From: Cunninghamella blakesleeana
Taxonomy: Eukaryota > Mucoromycota > Mucoromycetes > Mucorales > Cunninghamellaceae
Assembly: GCA_017871115.1 (NCBI GenBank)
Contig: JAFCIZ010000001.1
Location: 6,136,001 to 6,200,000 of the forward strand
Length of the DNA stretch: 64,000 nt
Reading direction: 5' to 3'
Shown here: positions 38,604-50,323 of the stretch, piece by piece
Layout: the number at the start of each line of letters is the position of its first letter
Numbering within the stretch: the stretch's first letter is position 1
Translations under genes and position numbers: made by a program
Notes under the pieces: model-generated
The model's input: the letters and a program-made list of their open reading frames with translations, nothing else
Database searches by the model: none
Told to the model about the DNA's origin: nothing

Positions 38604-38844
38604 TTAATCATGTCCATTATTTTTTTTCCAAGCATCCAACCACAACTTTACTCTATCAACATTACTTTCCATATCGTCAATCGTATTGCTTTGTAACTCG
38701 ATCACAATTTCAGGTGCATATGATTCACGAGCTTCTTCTAAAACAACTTGCATAATTTCACACTCCATATTTTCATCACGCTTTTTTTGATTATATCCTC
38801 TAATTATATTTTTATGATAATAATAATAATAATAATAATAATAA

Positions 38845-38889
<45 letters not shown>

Positions 38890-39307
38890 GTTCTTATTCA
38901 TACTTATTCATTTTATTTTATTTTTATTTTTATTTTTTTTCAAAAAACTTGTATCTTTTTATTTTTTAGCTTTACCTTTTTTCCATACGATCATATAAAA
39001 CATGAGTTTCTGCACGTAATACCAATACAAGATCAAACCAACGTTCAGGAAAGATTTCACAAGTATGGAAATCAACTACTTTTCCACCTTCTTGCATCAT
39101 ATCTTCCATTTCGTCTAATAACTTGTCTTCATCAAGAATATGTGTATCATATTCTTCCATGTAGCCTTCATGAAACTGATTAGCTTTGACAAGTTCACCA
39201 ACATTAATATGTTGTAATCCAGTTGCTTCTGCAATCATTTCACTTGTAGTTGTTTTTCCTGTACCAGGTGTTCCAGTAACTAAAATATTAGGTAAATTAC
39301 GTTCCAT
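38604..39307 (-). CDS. FAP7: Adenylate kinase isoenzyme 6 / ribosome-biogenesis ATPase Fap7
   Basis: Two exons (38976-39307 and 38604-38799) give 175 residues. The P-loop GTPGTGKT is at 12-19, followed by the AK6-typical segments LQHINVGELVKANQFHEGY, the LDEDKLLDEMEDMM helix and VVDFHTCEIFPERWFDLVLVLR. The C-terminal exon carries the family's RGYNQKKRDENMECEIMQVVLEEARESY lid and tail. Fap7 is a nuclear P-loop NMP kinase-like ATPase that acts with uS11 in the last cleavage step of 18S rRNA maturation. Length and motif order are those of the full family. A TA/AAT repeat lies inside its intron (about 38817-38882). Confidence 0.95.
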
Positions 39308-39653
39308 TATTTTTATTATTAAGAAAAATATTTAAAGAAAAAAAATGTAATAAAAAAAATCAGATTTTTTTTTTTTAAAAAAAAAAGAGCTGGACTTTAA
39401 ATTTAGTGGCTTCCATTATTATATTTTAAAAAAAAAATCTATTTGTCTTTTTTTTCTCCTCTCTCTATTTTATTAAAAAATATTGTACATATTCTTTTTT
39501 TTTTTAAAAAAAAAAGAATTTATATTTTCCTTTTTTTCCTTTTCCTTTATCTTTTTTTTTTAATACATTTATATATATATAAATATATATAAATACACAT
39601 ATATAAATATATATTTAATAGTGAATATATAATTATATATTACATAAATACTA
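39308..39653. promoter_or_regulatory. Divergent promoter region, Fap7 / Tra2-like gene
   Basis: About 345 bp between divergent starts, dominated by T and A runs, a CT-rich stretch (about 39446-39470) and a TATA-rich segment (39570-39640) just before the RRM gene. No specific site was recognised. Confidence 0.4.
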
Positions 39654-41236
39654 ATGGCATCACAACCATCTTCACCACCACCATCTACTATATCAAATGA
39701 TACCCATTATCCAACAGCATCAGTGACACCATCCACTACTGAACGACTTCATCGTGATCGATCCTTATCACCTCATTATTCATCTCGTTATAATAACACC
39801 AGATATGACCGTGATATAGATCGCTATCGCCAAGATGATCGTTTATCTCACCATCATCATCAAATACCTCCACATTTACCTCCTCCTCCTCCACTTCCAC
39901 TTTCTTCTGCTCCTACTTCTTCTTCAGCACATACACATTCTTCTGCTCCTCCTCCTCCTCCTAATATGCATGGATTACCTCCTCCTCCTCCTCACCATCA
40001 TCATCATCATCACCACTCTCACCACTCTCACCATCCACCTCCTCATCATCACCATTATAGACGTGATTATCGTGACGAAGGTCGTTTTGGACATAGAGAT
40101 GATCGATATAATTCCAGAAGCCATGATCGTTATGGAAGATATGACGATAGTAGATATGATTCAAGAATGAGAAGAAGTGGTGGTGGTGACTATCGTTCTT
40201 ATGATAGACATCATGATGATCGTCGTCCATATCGTTATGAATCCAAACCTAGATTTAGACGTCCAGTGAATAGGTAAAATTTTAATAATTGTAATATAAG
40301 AATAAGAAGAAGAAGAAAAATAAAATAATATATATATATATATATAATACCTAGCTAATTATTAATTATACTGGTATTATCATAACCATTATTATTTTTA
40401 ATTTTATAGAGGAACTGAAGAAGATAGGCAAAAATCCACCATTATTTTTGTAGGTAACTTACCTTATTCATTCCGTGAACGAGATGTAGCAACTATGTTT
40501 GAAAGATATGGAAAAATTGTCAAAATCACCATTCCTATTGATAATGTTACCACCAAAAATAAAGGGTAAAATAAATAAATATAAAGAAAAAGATTTGGAT
40601 ATATAAAGTTAAAAAGTGGAAAAAGTGGATAATGGAAAAGTGGAAAAGGAGGATGATATGTTATGACAATGAAGAAACAATATAGATATTAGAATTATTG
40701 ATGCAAACATCCATTATATCAACTCTCTCTCTCTATGAATGATGATAACATACATACATACATACATACAAAAAAAATAGATTTGCATTTGTTGAATTTG
40801 AAGAACGTCGTGATGCAGAAGAAGCTTTTGAAAACTTTCAAGGATTTAGTGTAGAAGGTAGAAGATTAAAATTAGATTGGGATATTGGATTGAATAAAAA
40901 AGATACAAGACGACCTGGACCAACAGATGATTACCCTGGGAATAGTAGTAGAAGGTAATCTTTTATTTTTATTGATTTCATTGATTTATTTGGTATTAAA
41001 TCTTCGTTCATTTTTTAAAAAAAATTTAATTAATAGAAGTAGATCACCTCCAACTGGCCCTTCATATAGTAGTCGAACTGATACATGTAAGTGATAAATA
41101 AAATAGTCAACGCGAATGATTTGCATTAAAAAGAAAATTTTATTAATATATATATATATATTAATCTTCATTTTCAATAGATATTCCTTCCAATGAAGAT
41201 GAACATCGAAGGACCGAAACTGATCGTCACTACTAA
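39654..41236 (+). CDS. Tra2-like RRM splicing regulator with His-rich segment
   Basis: Five exons (39654-40273, 40410-40565, 40781-40954, 41037-41086, 41181-41236) give 351 residues. The N-terminus is rich in Pro, His and Ser. A poly-His tract (about residues 113-135) leads into an RD/RY/RS-rich region (about 136-206). One RRM at 217-295 has RNP2 IFVGNL (219-224) and RNP1 KGFAFVEF (258-265). A short RS tail (RRSRSPP) follows. RS-RRM-RS order is that of transformer-2-type SR proteins that bind exonic enhancers; His tracts are known to direct proteins to nuclear speckles. A Y14-like or other single-RRM SR protein is the alternative. Confidence 0.82.
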
Positions 41237-41737
41237 AATTCTAAATCTTTGATATTAATATATGTAAATATATTTATATATATGACAAATTATTATATAC
41301 TTTTATATAATAAGAAAAACATTAATTGTGCCTTTTTTTATCTTATATTTTATTTTATTATTTTGGACTGATGATATATATACATATATTTTATTTTTTA
41401 CATTCTCTTTTTATTTTATTCTTTTTTTTTCTTTTCTTTGAATGAATATATTATATAATCTCATCCATTAATTATTGCATACTTTTTTTCTTTTATACTA
41501 AAAAAAATAATAATAATGGCATAATCTCCCAAAAGACAATATTATAACAAAATAAAACATAATTAATAAAGTTAAAAATAGAGTATTACTAACACATAAC
41601 ATAATATTTGTGAGATTTGGTACCTATAAAAGGAAATTTATACACTAAATTTTATATATATATTAAAAAAGCTTTTATTATTTATGGCATTTCTCTTTTA
41701 TTTAGTTACATAATTAAAAAATGCACATAATAAACAT

Positions 41738-41782
<45 letters not shown>

Positions 41783-42365
41783 ATAATAATAAAAATGAAA
41801 ATTGCTACTAACGTACCATTACGTCTCATTAAACCACAATTAAAGCAATGCATCCATGTAGTTGGGTTATAAAATAATATAGAATTTCGTTTATTAATTG
41901 AAAAAGCATTTTATAAATCAGATTATTACCCTGCTCTACAATATACATATACTTATACATATATATAAAATAATAATATAATTGGTTTTTTTAAAAAAAA
42001 ATCAAAAATTCCCCACTTATAATAATTTTGATATTAAATTTAAGATACCACTAGTACTTTATATGGTACCTGATATATGACAGCCAAGAATGAGCTATTT
42101 AAATTGAACAACAACAAAAAGAAAAAAAGAATAAACTACAAAATGCGTATAGTAATACCTTGAAATATAATATATTATAGTATAATTTAGTAAAGGATAA
42201 AGAATAATTAAATAATAAATAATAAATAAATAAATAAATAAAAGTGTATATGTTTACATTTACGCATAACAAATATAGTACAAATAAATAAAATTAGAAA
42301 AGTTTTTTTTTAAAAAAAAAAAAAAAAGAGAGAGAGAGGGAATGTGTAATATAAATAATATGATT
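41237..42365. other. Convergent 3' region, no gene seen
   Basis: About 1.1 kb between converging genes. It holds a GA microsatellite (41745-41774), A/T runs and TA tracts. No coding exon is supported. Confidence 0.5.
41745..41774. repeat. GA microsatellite
   Basis: Fifteen uninterrupted GA units in the convergent region downstream of the Tra2-like and F-BAR genes. Confidence 0.9.
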
Positions 42366-43960
42366 TTAATTTAAAGCCAAGTAGTTTCCAGGAACCTATA
42401 AAAAAAAGAGAGAGAGAGAGGGAGAGATATTGATCAATAAAAGACATAAAAACTAATCTATTTTATAGATATATATATATATATATATGTAATTACCAAA
42501 CCACGTTGTTTTCTTTGTTCATCTAAAATTTCAGCTTCCCACCACCCATCTGGTTGTTTTCTAATCACGGCCAACATATCATTAGCTTGGAAGGATAATT
42601 CAGAAGGGATCTAACATTAATATTAAAATTATTAACATATAATAATTAGGATCAGTTAATATTTGTTTATTTTATTTTAAATAAAAATAAAAATGAAAAA
42701 TATATTAAAAATTTACCTTTGCTTCATAACCCCATATGGCACGAGCTATTATAGATTTTTTTTTAAAAAATAATAATAATTAAGAAACAAATTATTTTAT
42801 GGTCATAACTATGTCTATTATTTTTTATAAATTGTATTATTTTTACCTTTATGTTTGTAAGGGGTTCCATCACTTAATATACGCTTTTCATCTTCAGTAA
42901 CAGCTGTAGGTTTATCTTTTTTAAAGAATATATTATTAAAAGAAAATCCACTTTTTGAAGAAGATGGTTGAGTTGAAGATGATGATTCCTGAGTAGAGGA
43001 AGAAGAAGAGGTAGGTTTACTATTATCTAATTGATCCTTATTTAAATTGGTATCGATAGTAGTAGCAGTCGTAGCTTCTTGTTCATTCTTTAAAATAGCA
43101 ACTGTTTCTTCTCCAACTCCATGTGTATTCTTTAATTCCGAAGAATGAATAAAATTACCTTTGGAGGGTGGTTCCCTTGGTCCACTAACGCTATTATATC
43201 TTTGAAGTCCTCCTCCTGATTTAGCTGACGAATCTCCTATATCCTTTTCATCACGTTTATATTCTGATGCGACAATGTTATTGATTTCTGCTGGTTTCTC
43301 TTCCCATTTTGGTGGTCGGATACCTATATTTGGTTGTTGTTCATTTTTAGATGGAAGTGGTTGATTAATTTGTGGTTGATAAGCCAACGTTGTAGTTGAG
43401 TGATTATTATTATTTACTGCGGGGTTAGCTTGTGAGTAATTGGTAGTTGTTGGTTGATTAGTAGTAGAATAATTATTTTTAGTATGTTGATCATTTGATG
43501 ATGGTTTTATAATTTGTGGTTGACTAACTGATGGTATAATTTGTTGTTGTTGCTGATTAGTATTATTTTGATTACTAGTTGCTGGATAATAATTATTAGA
43601 AGTTTGGTGAATAGTGGATGAATTCTCTTCAGGGGAGTGATGATGGTTGGGAGAAGTTGGCCGAACAATTGGTCGATAAGAAGACGTAATAGTAGCAGGT
43701 TGATTAGTCATAACAGGTTGATAGGTTGTAGAAGATGGTAGGTAAGTAGCAGTAGTAGTAGTAGCAGATTGATTAGTCATAACAGGTTGATAGGTCGTAG
43801 AAGATGGTGGGTAAGTAGCAGTAGTAGTAGTAGTAGCAGTAGTAGTGGTAGTAGTAGCAGTAGTATTAATATTCTGATTACCAGTTGATGGTGGATGAGA
43901 AGTTGGTGAATAGTTATTTACCGGTTGATTATAAGGAGGATATACTTGAGATGAATATTG

Positions 43961-43995
<35 letters not shown>

Positions 43996-46562
43996 GGTTG
44001 TGATTATGGTTAGGCACTAATGAAGTTGTTGAAGCTGATGAAGGTGCTATAATGTATACAGGGGATATATTATTTGATACGGAAGCAGGATTAGTACCAA
44101 AGTGACTATTTTCTGGTGGATATAAAATAGCTGGCTGAGAAGCAGAAGATACTAAACCAATGTTTGGTTGAGAGGTGGATTGTTTTAATGGAGGAGGATG
44201 CACAGATGGATTAAGATATGATTTCTTTGGTGGTGGTATTTGTAAAGAGGAAGAGGAAGAAGAAGAGGACATTGTATTTGGAACAAAAGAATTACGTTTT
44301 GAAGAAGTGGTAGATTCATTATTACTGTTGTTGTTTTTAGGAGGAGATATAATCATGGAAGCTGTTTTATTTTTTCTTGTTGAGATTGTCCATTTTTCTT
44401 CTTTAGGTTTTGGTGCTCTTAAAGGTAATTTCATTTCATTTCTATCATCATCATCATCGTCACTCTGATTATTGGTATTATGATTCATTCCATTACCCTT
44501 TAATGGTGATTGTTTGGTAGGTGTAGGCACTTTTTTACTGGTTGGTAATGGTGGAGAAGGAGGTTGAGATCGATTTAGCAATGTACCTGTATTAACATTT
44601 GATGGTGGATAAGTTGGTGATTCCATAACAATAGTGTTTTCTTTGATTTTACTATTATTGCTATTTTCATTATCCAAAGGTGAATGAATAGATGCTAAGG
44701 ATGACCTATTGATATTGTTTTTTGGGGAATGACTATAAGCAGAGTATTGATCCATAGATGAAGTAGTACTTATTATAGAATGCCTTTCATTACTTGCTGA
44801 ATCAGATAATAAATTTTCAACATCTTGGAAAGCACTTGATATTGCATCCGTCATACTATCATCATTAGACTTTATTATTTCATTGTGTACTGATTGAGGT
44901 GATCCATTGGTAATTTTAACACTAGTGCCATATTTTAAAATAAAATCATTTATATCTTTTCTAACGTCCGTCATTTCTAATCCTGTTCTTATTCCTTCAC
45001 AACCCTATATATAATAAAAAGTTAAAATGACTTCTTTTTTTTTTCTATTTTCTATGTTCCATTTTTATTAATTAATACTTACTCTATCATCTACAATAAA
45101 AACACTAGACATCATGTTTGCAAAACTATAATAAAAAAAGAAAATAAAATTAAAAAAAAATTAAAAAAAAAACCATGCAATATTACACAATAAAAAATCA
45201 TCAATGTTACATGTAAATACAAATTCATTATTAATCACTTTTATATGTATTAAATAAATAATTATATATATATGCTATATGTTACTTACGCCCATAAATT
45301 ACTTCTTATAAAGTTGATTCTTCTTTCTTCTAAATCTTGATAAAGATCACAGGTAATTCTCCAATCCAAAGTAAATTTATCTCTGACTTCTTGTAAATTT
45401 TCTACAGCAGATTTCCATTGACGATCTACTCAAGGTTTCACAAAATCAAAAAAAAAATAACTAAATTTAATTTTTCTTTTTTCTTAAATCAGCTTTTTTT
45501 ATTTTATTTTTAATTTTAATTTCAGCTCTTTTTTTTTTTACCTGCCATCGCCAAGGAATATTTAGAGGATTCTATATCTTCACCATTCTATTTTTATATA
45601 AAAATATAGGTTGTTAATTAGTTATTTGGATACTAAAAAAAAAAGATGGCTTTTCTTATTTTATATATATTTTTAGAAATCTATCTTTATTACCTGTTCT
45701 TTTTGTTTTAATAGTTGATTAGCTTCGTCATATGCCTGTTTTGCCTATTATATCCAAAAATAATAATAATAATAATAATGTATTTATAAACCTCCTGATC
45801 AAAAATAGGCATATATATTTATTTATTTATTTGTATAATCTTTTTTTTTTTTTTTACCTTTTCCACGTGAGCCAAGTGAATGTCCTTTAATTTTTTTGAA
45901 TTTTCTATTTGATGAGTACGCTAAATTTAAGTAAAAAGAATAGGTAGAAAATTAATATAGGATTAATAACGGACTTTGTTTAACTAAGTATCCTTCTTTT
46001 ATTCTTTAAAAAATTACCGCATCAATGATTTCGCTTTGTTCCTTTAAAAAGGACTCTAAAGGTGCTTCTAAAGAATATTTAAGTTGTTCAGCCATATCTA
46101 TATGGGCTTTTCCTGTTGATTCAAATGCTTTGGGTATACGTTGGATAGATTCTGCTAAGGTTCCAAGTTCCACTTTTCCAATGGTATATTGTGATAATTC
46201 AAGTAACTTTTGTCCATACTCTTTTTCAATTTGTGCCCTATCAATATACATAGAGAAGAAGAAAAAATGAGAGAAAAAGTAAGCCAAGTTGTATATATCC
46301 CTTTTTATTTTTATATAGTGTTTATATTATTTCTCTATTAATCCTTACCTAGCTTCATATATTGTTTTAAGATCTCGACATGTTTGCTCAGAACTTGCCA
46401 ACTTTTCTGTAAGAATATCTACCCCACGATCTTGTTCATCCTAATGAAAAACATATCATTGTAAAATAAAATAAAAAAAAAAGAATGGTTTTATATTGTA
46501 AACTTTAATAATAATGAAATAAGGGTAACTAAAATGAAAAACTTTCTTCTTTAATATATATG

Positions 46563-46602
<40 letters not shown>

Positions 46603-46636
46603 AAAAGGAATCTGAAAAGCGTAAAACTGAAGTCAT
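42366..46636 (-). CDS. F-BAR and SH3 protein of the Cdc15/Imp2/Hof1 type
   Basis: Twelve exons (46601-46636, 46349-46440, 46018-46237, 45858-45920, 45694-45744, 45542-45587, 45290-45425, 45083-45125, 42847-45004, 42717-42745, 42497-42610, 42366-42395) give 1005 residues. The F-BAR domain (about 1-245) starts SFWDEQDRGVDIL and contains YEARAQIEKEYGQKLLEL and the late SNLWAFANMMSSVFIVDDRGCEG helix. A roughly 690-residue disordered linker rich in Ser, Thr, Pro, Asn and Gln follows, with many SP/TP sites. The C-terminal SH3 (about 945-1003) has ARAIWGYEAK, ELSFQANDMLAVI, GWWEAEI and GLVPGNYLAL. Such proteins bend membrane and organise actin rings at septa. Several exons in the F-BAR part are shorter than 65 nt. 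Confidence 0.9.
43692..43829 (-). repeat. Two-copy 69-bp tandem repeat in the F-BAR protein linker
   Basis: Two adjacent 69-bp units (23 codons) differ at only a few bases and encode TYxPSSTTYQPVMTNQ-type segments joined by Thr/Ala-rich spacers. A GTA/GTC-type trinucleotide tract follows them. Confidence 0.7.
43961..43996. repeat. ATT tract coding poly-Asn in the F-BAR protein
   Basis: About twelve ATT units, read on the minus strand as AAT codons, give the Asn run in the disordered linker of the F-BAR protein. Confidence 0.85.
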
Positions 46637-47002
46637 TACAGCTTTTTTTGTTATATTGTACAATAAAAGAAAAAGAAAGAGAGAAAGGGTTGAAAATTTT
46701 AAATTTTAAAATTTAGTTTTTTTTTTTGGTAAAAAAATTTAAAAGTCCTACTCACTTTCGCTTTCGCATCACATCATTTCTCATAATTAGTTTTAAAGAT
46801 ACATTAATAAAATTTGTATAATTTAATATCAATAACAATAATAATAATAATAATAAAATTGATGAATAATAATAGTAAAATGTTTTATTTTTTAATTTGT
46901 TAAAAAAAAAAAAGCTTAAAAAAAAGAAATAAGTGTTATGAATAAAATCTTATAAAAAGTTATGTATATTTATATGTTAAGAATAAAAAAAGGAAAAAGA
47001 AA
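46637..47002. other. Intergenic, no gene seen
   Basis: About 365 bp of AT-rich sequence upstream of the F-BAR gene and downstream of the Yra1-like gene. It has AAT repeats near 46837-46856 and nothing else recognised. Confidence 0.5.
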
Positions 47003-48735
47003 TTATTGACCCATGTAAGTATCCATTTCAGCATCTAAATCTGCTTGACTAGGCTTTGGACGATTTTCACGTCTAGGACGACCATTACCACCGGCTCTTG
47101 TAGAACGACGACCACTACCACCGCCACGTTGAGAAGAAGGGCCACTTCTAGGAGGTCCTCTTCGATTAACACTAGGTGAACTTGCTACAGAAGATGATAA
47201 ATTGGCAAAAGCAATACGCATAGGACGATCTAAAATAATAAATAAAAAAATAAAGAGAGGATTATAAATACATGATGATCCTTTTTTTCTTTTTTTAATA
47301 TAAAAAATTAAAACTTACGATCTAAATCTACATTGTTATAAGCATTTTTAGCACGTTCAGCATCATTAGGATGAGCAAAGACAATATCAGCAACACCAGC
47401 AGATTTACCAGTAGGAGCAATATGAAGAAAAGCACGTTTTACAACACCTTGTTGACCAAAAAGTTCCTAAAAAAATAAATCAACAAATAAAATATAAATA
47501 TAAATGAATGAATGAATGAATATTTATTATGTTTATCCTTATATAAACCCTTATTCTCTTTTTTTTTCAGCCTTATGATTTTATATTATAAAACTTACAT
47601 AAAGATCTTTTTCTGTTACTTTAGGATGAAGATTAGATACTACTAAACTATTACGAGGACCACGAGGAGGAAGAGTATTTCTGATGGGACCACCGGTACG
47701 ACCTGTATTACCACGACGATTTGGCTGTTGAGATGAATTAAATTGATAAAAGGAGTAATATAATATTTAAATATAGATATATATAGATTTATATATATAT
47801 ATAAAAGGAGAAAAAGAGAGATGGAAAGAAAAAAAAAAGTTGATAAATGAGTTTACAAATTATTCTGTTGAACTATATATATATAATAAAAATAAAAGTA
47901 TATAGTGACAAGAGAGTTATCGAAAAGAAGGAACGTTGAAATAAAATAAAAAATAAAATAAAAAAGATCATGTTGTTGTAGTTGTACTATAAAACCCCAG
48001 TATCCGTGTGATTCGTCTTTTTTTTTTAAATTTTTTTTTTAATTTTCCCAATCAAACACATGCAAGCTGTTCCATTAGTGGTTCATATCCCCTTTATTCC
48101 CCTTATCTGATCATCAATCTATTTATATATACCATCCATACGTAGTCATCTGTCGATTGCTGCCACTATGATATGTATATATCCCAAGATGTTTATGATT
48201 ATATGATCAAGAGAGAGTGAGAGGGTAAGAGAAAGAAGAAGAAGAGGGTTGTGTGTGCGTATGTAAGCAAAGAAGAGAGAGAAATGTGTTTCATATAGAG
48301 AAGTGAGAATGAGAATGAGGAGATAAAGAGATAGATAGAGAGTATCTATTCGTCAATTATCATCAACTCATTTATATAAAAATATATCCATCCATATATT
48401 ATTATTATTATTATTAATATTATTATTGAGATCAGCTTCCCATAATATAAACAACCATTTAACATCTTTTTTATAAAATCTCATTTTTTTTTTCTTTTCT
48501 TATCGTTCTTCAATTCTTCACTTCAAATGCCATAAAGTATATGTATGTGTATATATGTATGTGTATATATGTATATAAAAGGAGTTCTTGTTTAAGTTTG
48601 GAAACATACCGTATTATTTCTATTGCTAGGACCACTACCACCACGTTTAGAGATACCACCTCGGGAGCCACCACGACCTTTTTGCTTGTTAGAGCTAATG
48701 ATTTCATCTAAGGCCATATCAAGAGAGGAAGACAT
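47003..48735 (-). CDS. mRNA export adaptor Yra1 / ALY-REF
   Basis: Four exons (48610-48735, 47599-47724, 47319-47466, 47003-47229) give 208 residues. The N-terminus SLDMALDEIISSNK is the conserved REF N-box. It is followed by an RGG-rich segment, one RRM (about 68-143, with SLVVSNLHPKVTEKDLYELF and GKSAGVADIVFAHPNDAERAKNAY) and a second Arg/Gly-rich region. The C-terminal helix DLDAEMDTYMGQ is the REF C-box. The full ALY layout is present, so the protein should load Mex67/NXF1 onto mRNA within TREX. Intron 1 is 885 nt, far longer than any other intron in the window. Confidence 0.93.
47725..48609 (-). other. 885-nt first intron of the Yra1/ALY gene
   Basis: The donor is GTATGT and the acceptor AACAG. 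Typical introns here are 50-200 nt. The interior is more complex than neighbouring introns, with purine-rich GA stretches on the plus strand at about 48209-48342. The yeast YRA1 gene also has one unusually long intron used for autoregulation, so a regulatory role is plausible. Confidence 0.7.
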
Positions 48736-49434
48736 TTTTTATATTTAGTTTTTGTTATAAATGTATTTGTAAATATATGTAAAAAAAAACAGGGATTGAT
48801 GTTTTTGTAAAGTTGATGGATTAAAAAAGAGATGGAAATTAATAATTAAAATAAAAAAGAAAAGAAAGAGAGAGAAAATGAGCGAGCGCAGTTTTATTTT
48901 TGTTTATTTTTTCACTCTCTTTCACTCCCTCCTTACCTGTTTTTCACACCAGTCACTTCACTGCGCAATTAAAATTTAACCAATTGAATAAACAGAATTC
49001 ATTTCTTAATTTGTAAATAAATTTATTTATTTAATAAGACAAATGACTTTATAATAATATGTAACATATAGGTACGTATAATAATAATAATAATAGTAAT
49101 AGTAATAATATTATTATTACTCTTATTATTATATTATATTAAATGCTTATAATACATATAAAATATACTAGAATCAATCTATCCAAAATAATAAAAGAAG
49201 AAACAACAAAGGAAAGAAAAGAAAAAAAGAAAGAAATAGTTACTTTTGCCCCACTCATTTTTTATGCGACTTGGAAGGGATACGTTCCAAAAAAAAAAAA
49301 AAAAAAAAGATAAATACAATTTTTCTTTTTTTTTTTCCTTTTTATTATTTTCGTTTCTTTTTCTGTTTTTCAAACTTATATTAGTACAAAAGAAAGATTT
49401 ATTTGAATTATTGATTTTTTTTTTCGTTTTACGT
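48736..49434. promoter_or_regulatory. Divergent region, Yra1-like gene / small orphan
   Basis: About 700 bp. It holds AAT/ATT repeats (49080-49110) and long T runs (49290-49340). No coding exon is supported and no specific site was recognised. Confidence 0.4.
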
Positions 49435-49689
49435 ATGGATTCCGGTTTACTTTATATGGGAAATATGAAAAACATCCCATCATTTGGGCATCACGGTTCA
49501 ACTTCATCAAAAAAAACAAGGAATATTGAATTACCTTGGTCTGATTTTTCAAAATTATTATCAAGTAAATATTCTACTAATAATTCTGTCACACCACAGG
49601 ATTTATTTGTCGGTTCCTTTGAAAATTGTCATCTTGGCAATTGGGATGGTAGTACGCATTACGATGTCCATCATTTTCCATTAAAATAG
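49435..49689 (+). CDS. Small orphan protein, 84 residues
   Basis: A single ORF from the ATG at 49435 has composition clearly less AT-monotonous than its flanks. The protein has no signal peptide or membrane segment. Visible features are a Gly/His patch (SFGHHGSTSSKKTR), an aromatic segment (ELPWSDFSKLL) and a C-terminal half rich in aromatic residues and His (FENCHLGNWDGSTHYDVHHF). I recognise no family. The frame stays open upstream to 49246, but that part is translation of A/T runs, so the internal ATG is preferred. It could be lineage-specific or an exon of a larger gene. Confidence 0.45.
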   Translation: MDSGLLYMGNMKNIPSFGHHGSTSSKKTRNIELPWSDFSKLLSSKYSTNNSVTPQDLFVGSFENCHLGNWDGSTHYDVHHFPLK

Positions 49690-49713
49690 TACTGTTTTTC
49701 TTTTTTTTTTAAA

Positions 49714-49744
<31 letters not shown>

Positions 49745-50323
49745 TTAAGTACATACATAAAGCATAATGAATAAAAAAAAAAAATCAAATTTGTATATAT
49801 ATATATTTATTTTATTGAATCCTATTTTTAAATTATTATACATAATATTGATCTATATAAAAAAGGGCCTCGATCATAAATTATTATTTTCATTATTAAA
49901 AAATATAACGCATTCTTCCTTTCAATCAATTGTCCACGTGATAAATATTTGGTAATATTTACATTATTGATCACATTATAAATAGATTATTATTTATGAT
50001 AAGAATATATTAGCCATAGTACATTTATTATTAAAGCATATTTTATAAGAAAGAAAAGTATATATATTAAAAAAAAAGTACATAAAGATGATGATGATAA
50101 TGATTAAAAAAGAATTTGTTTTTTTTTAAAAAAAAAAAAAGAAAGGGGATGAAAAAAAAAATATACAGATGATGATTTGAGTTTTTTTTAAAAAATATGA
50201 AAAAAAAAGATGCATAAAAAAAAGGAATATATAAAAATAATAGATCAGGGTATCTTGAAGAAGGAGAGAGTTTTTGTTTGTTGATTATTTTTAAACATAT
50301 ATAAACATATATTTAGAATCATA
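49690..50323. other. Convergent 3' region, no gene seen
   Basis: About 630 bp of A/T-rich sequence with AAT repeats (49717-49743) and A runs between two converging genes. No feature was supported. Confidence 0.5.

Noticed and set aside
38817..38882. AAT/TA repeat as a possible transposon end or centromeric repeat
   Set aside because: Simple microsatellite inside the Fap7 intron, with no terminal repeats or ORF.
39835..40170. Leu/Ile-rich plus-strand ORF overlapping the RRM gene
   Set aside because: Frame-shifted reading of the Pro/His-rich coding sequence.
44175..44468. 97-codon plus-strand ORF opposite the F-BAR gene
   Set aside because: Antisense of a Ser/Asp-rich low-complexity coding region.
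48000..48130. C/D snoRNA inside the Yra1 intron (TTGATGA on the minus strand)
   Set aside because: No D box at a suitable distance and no terminal stem.
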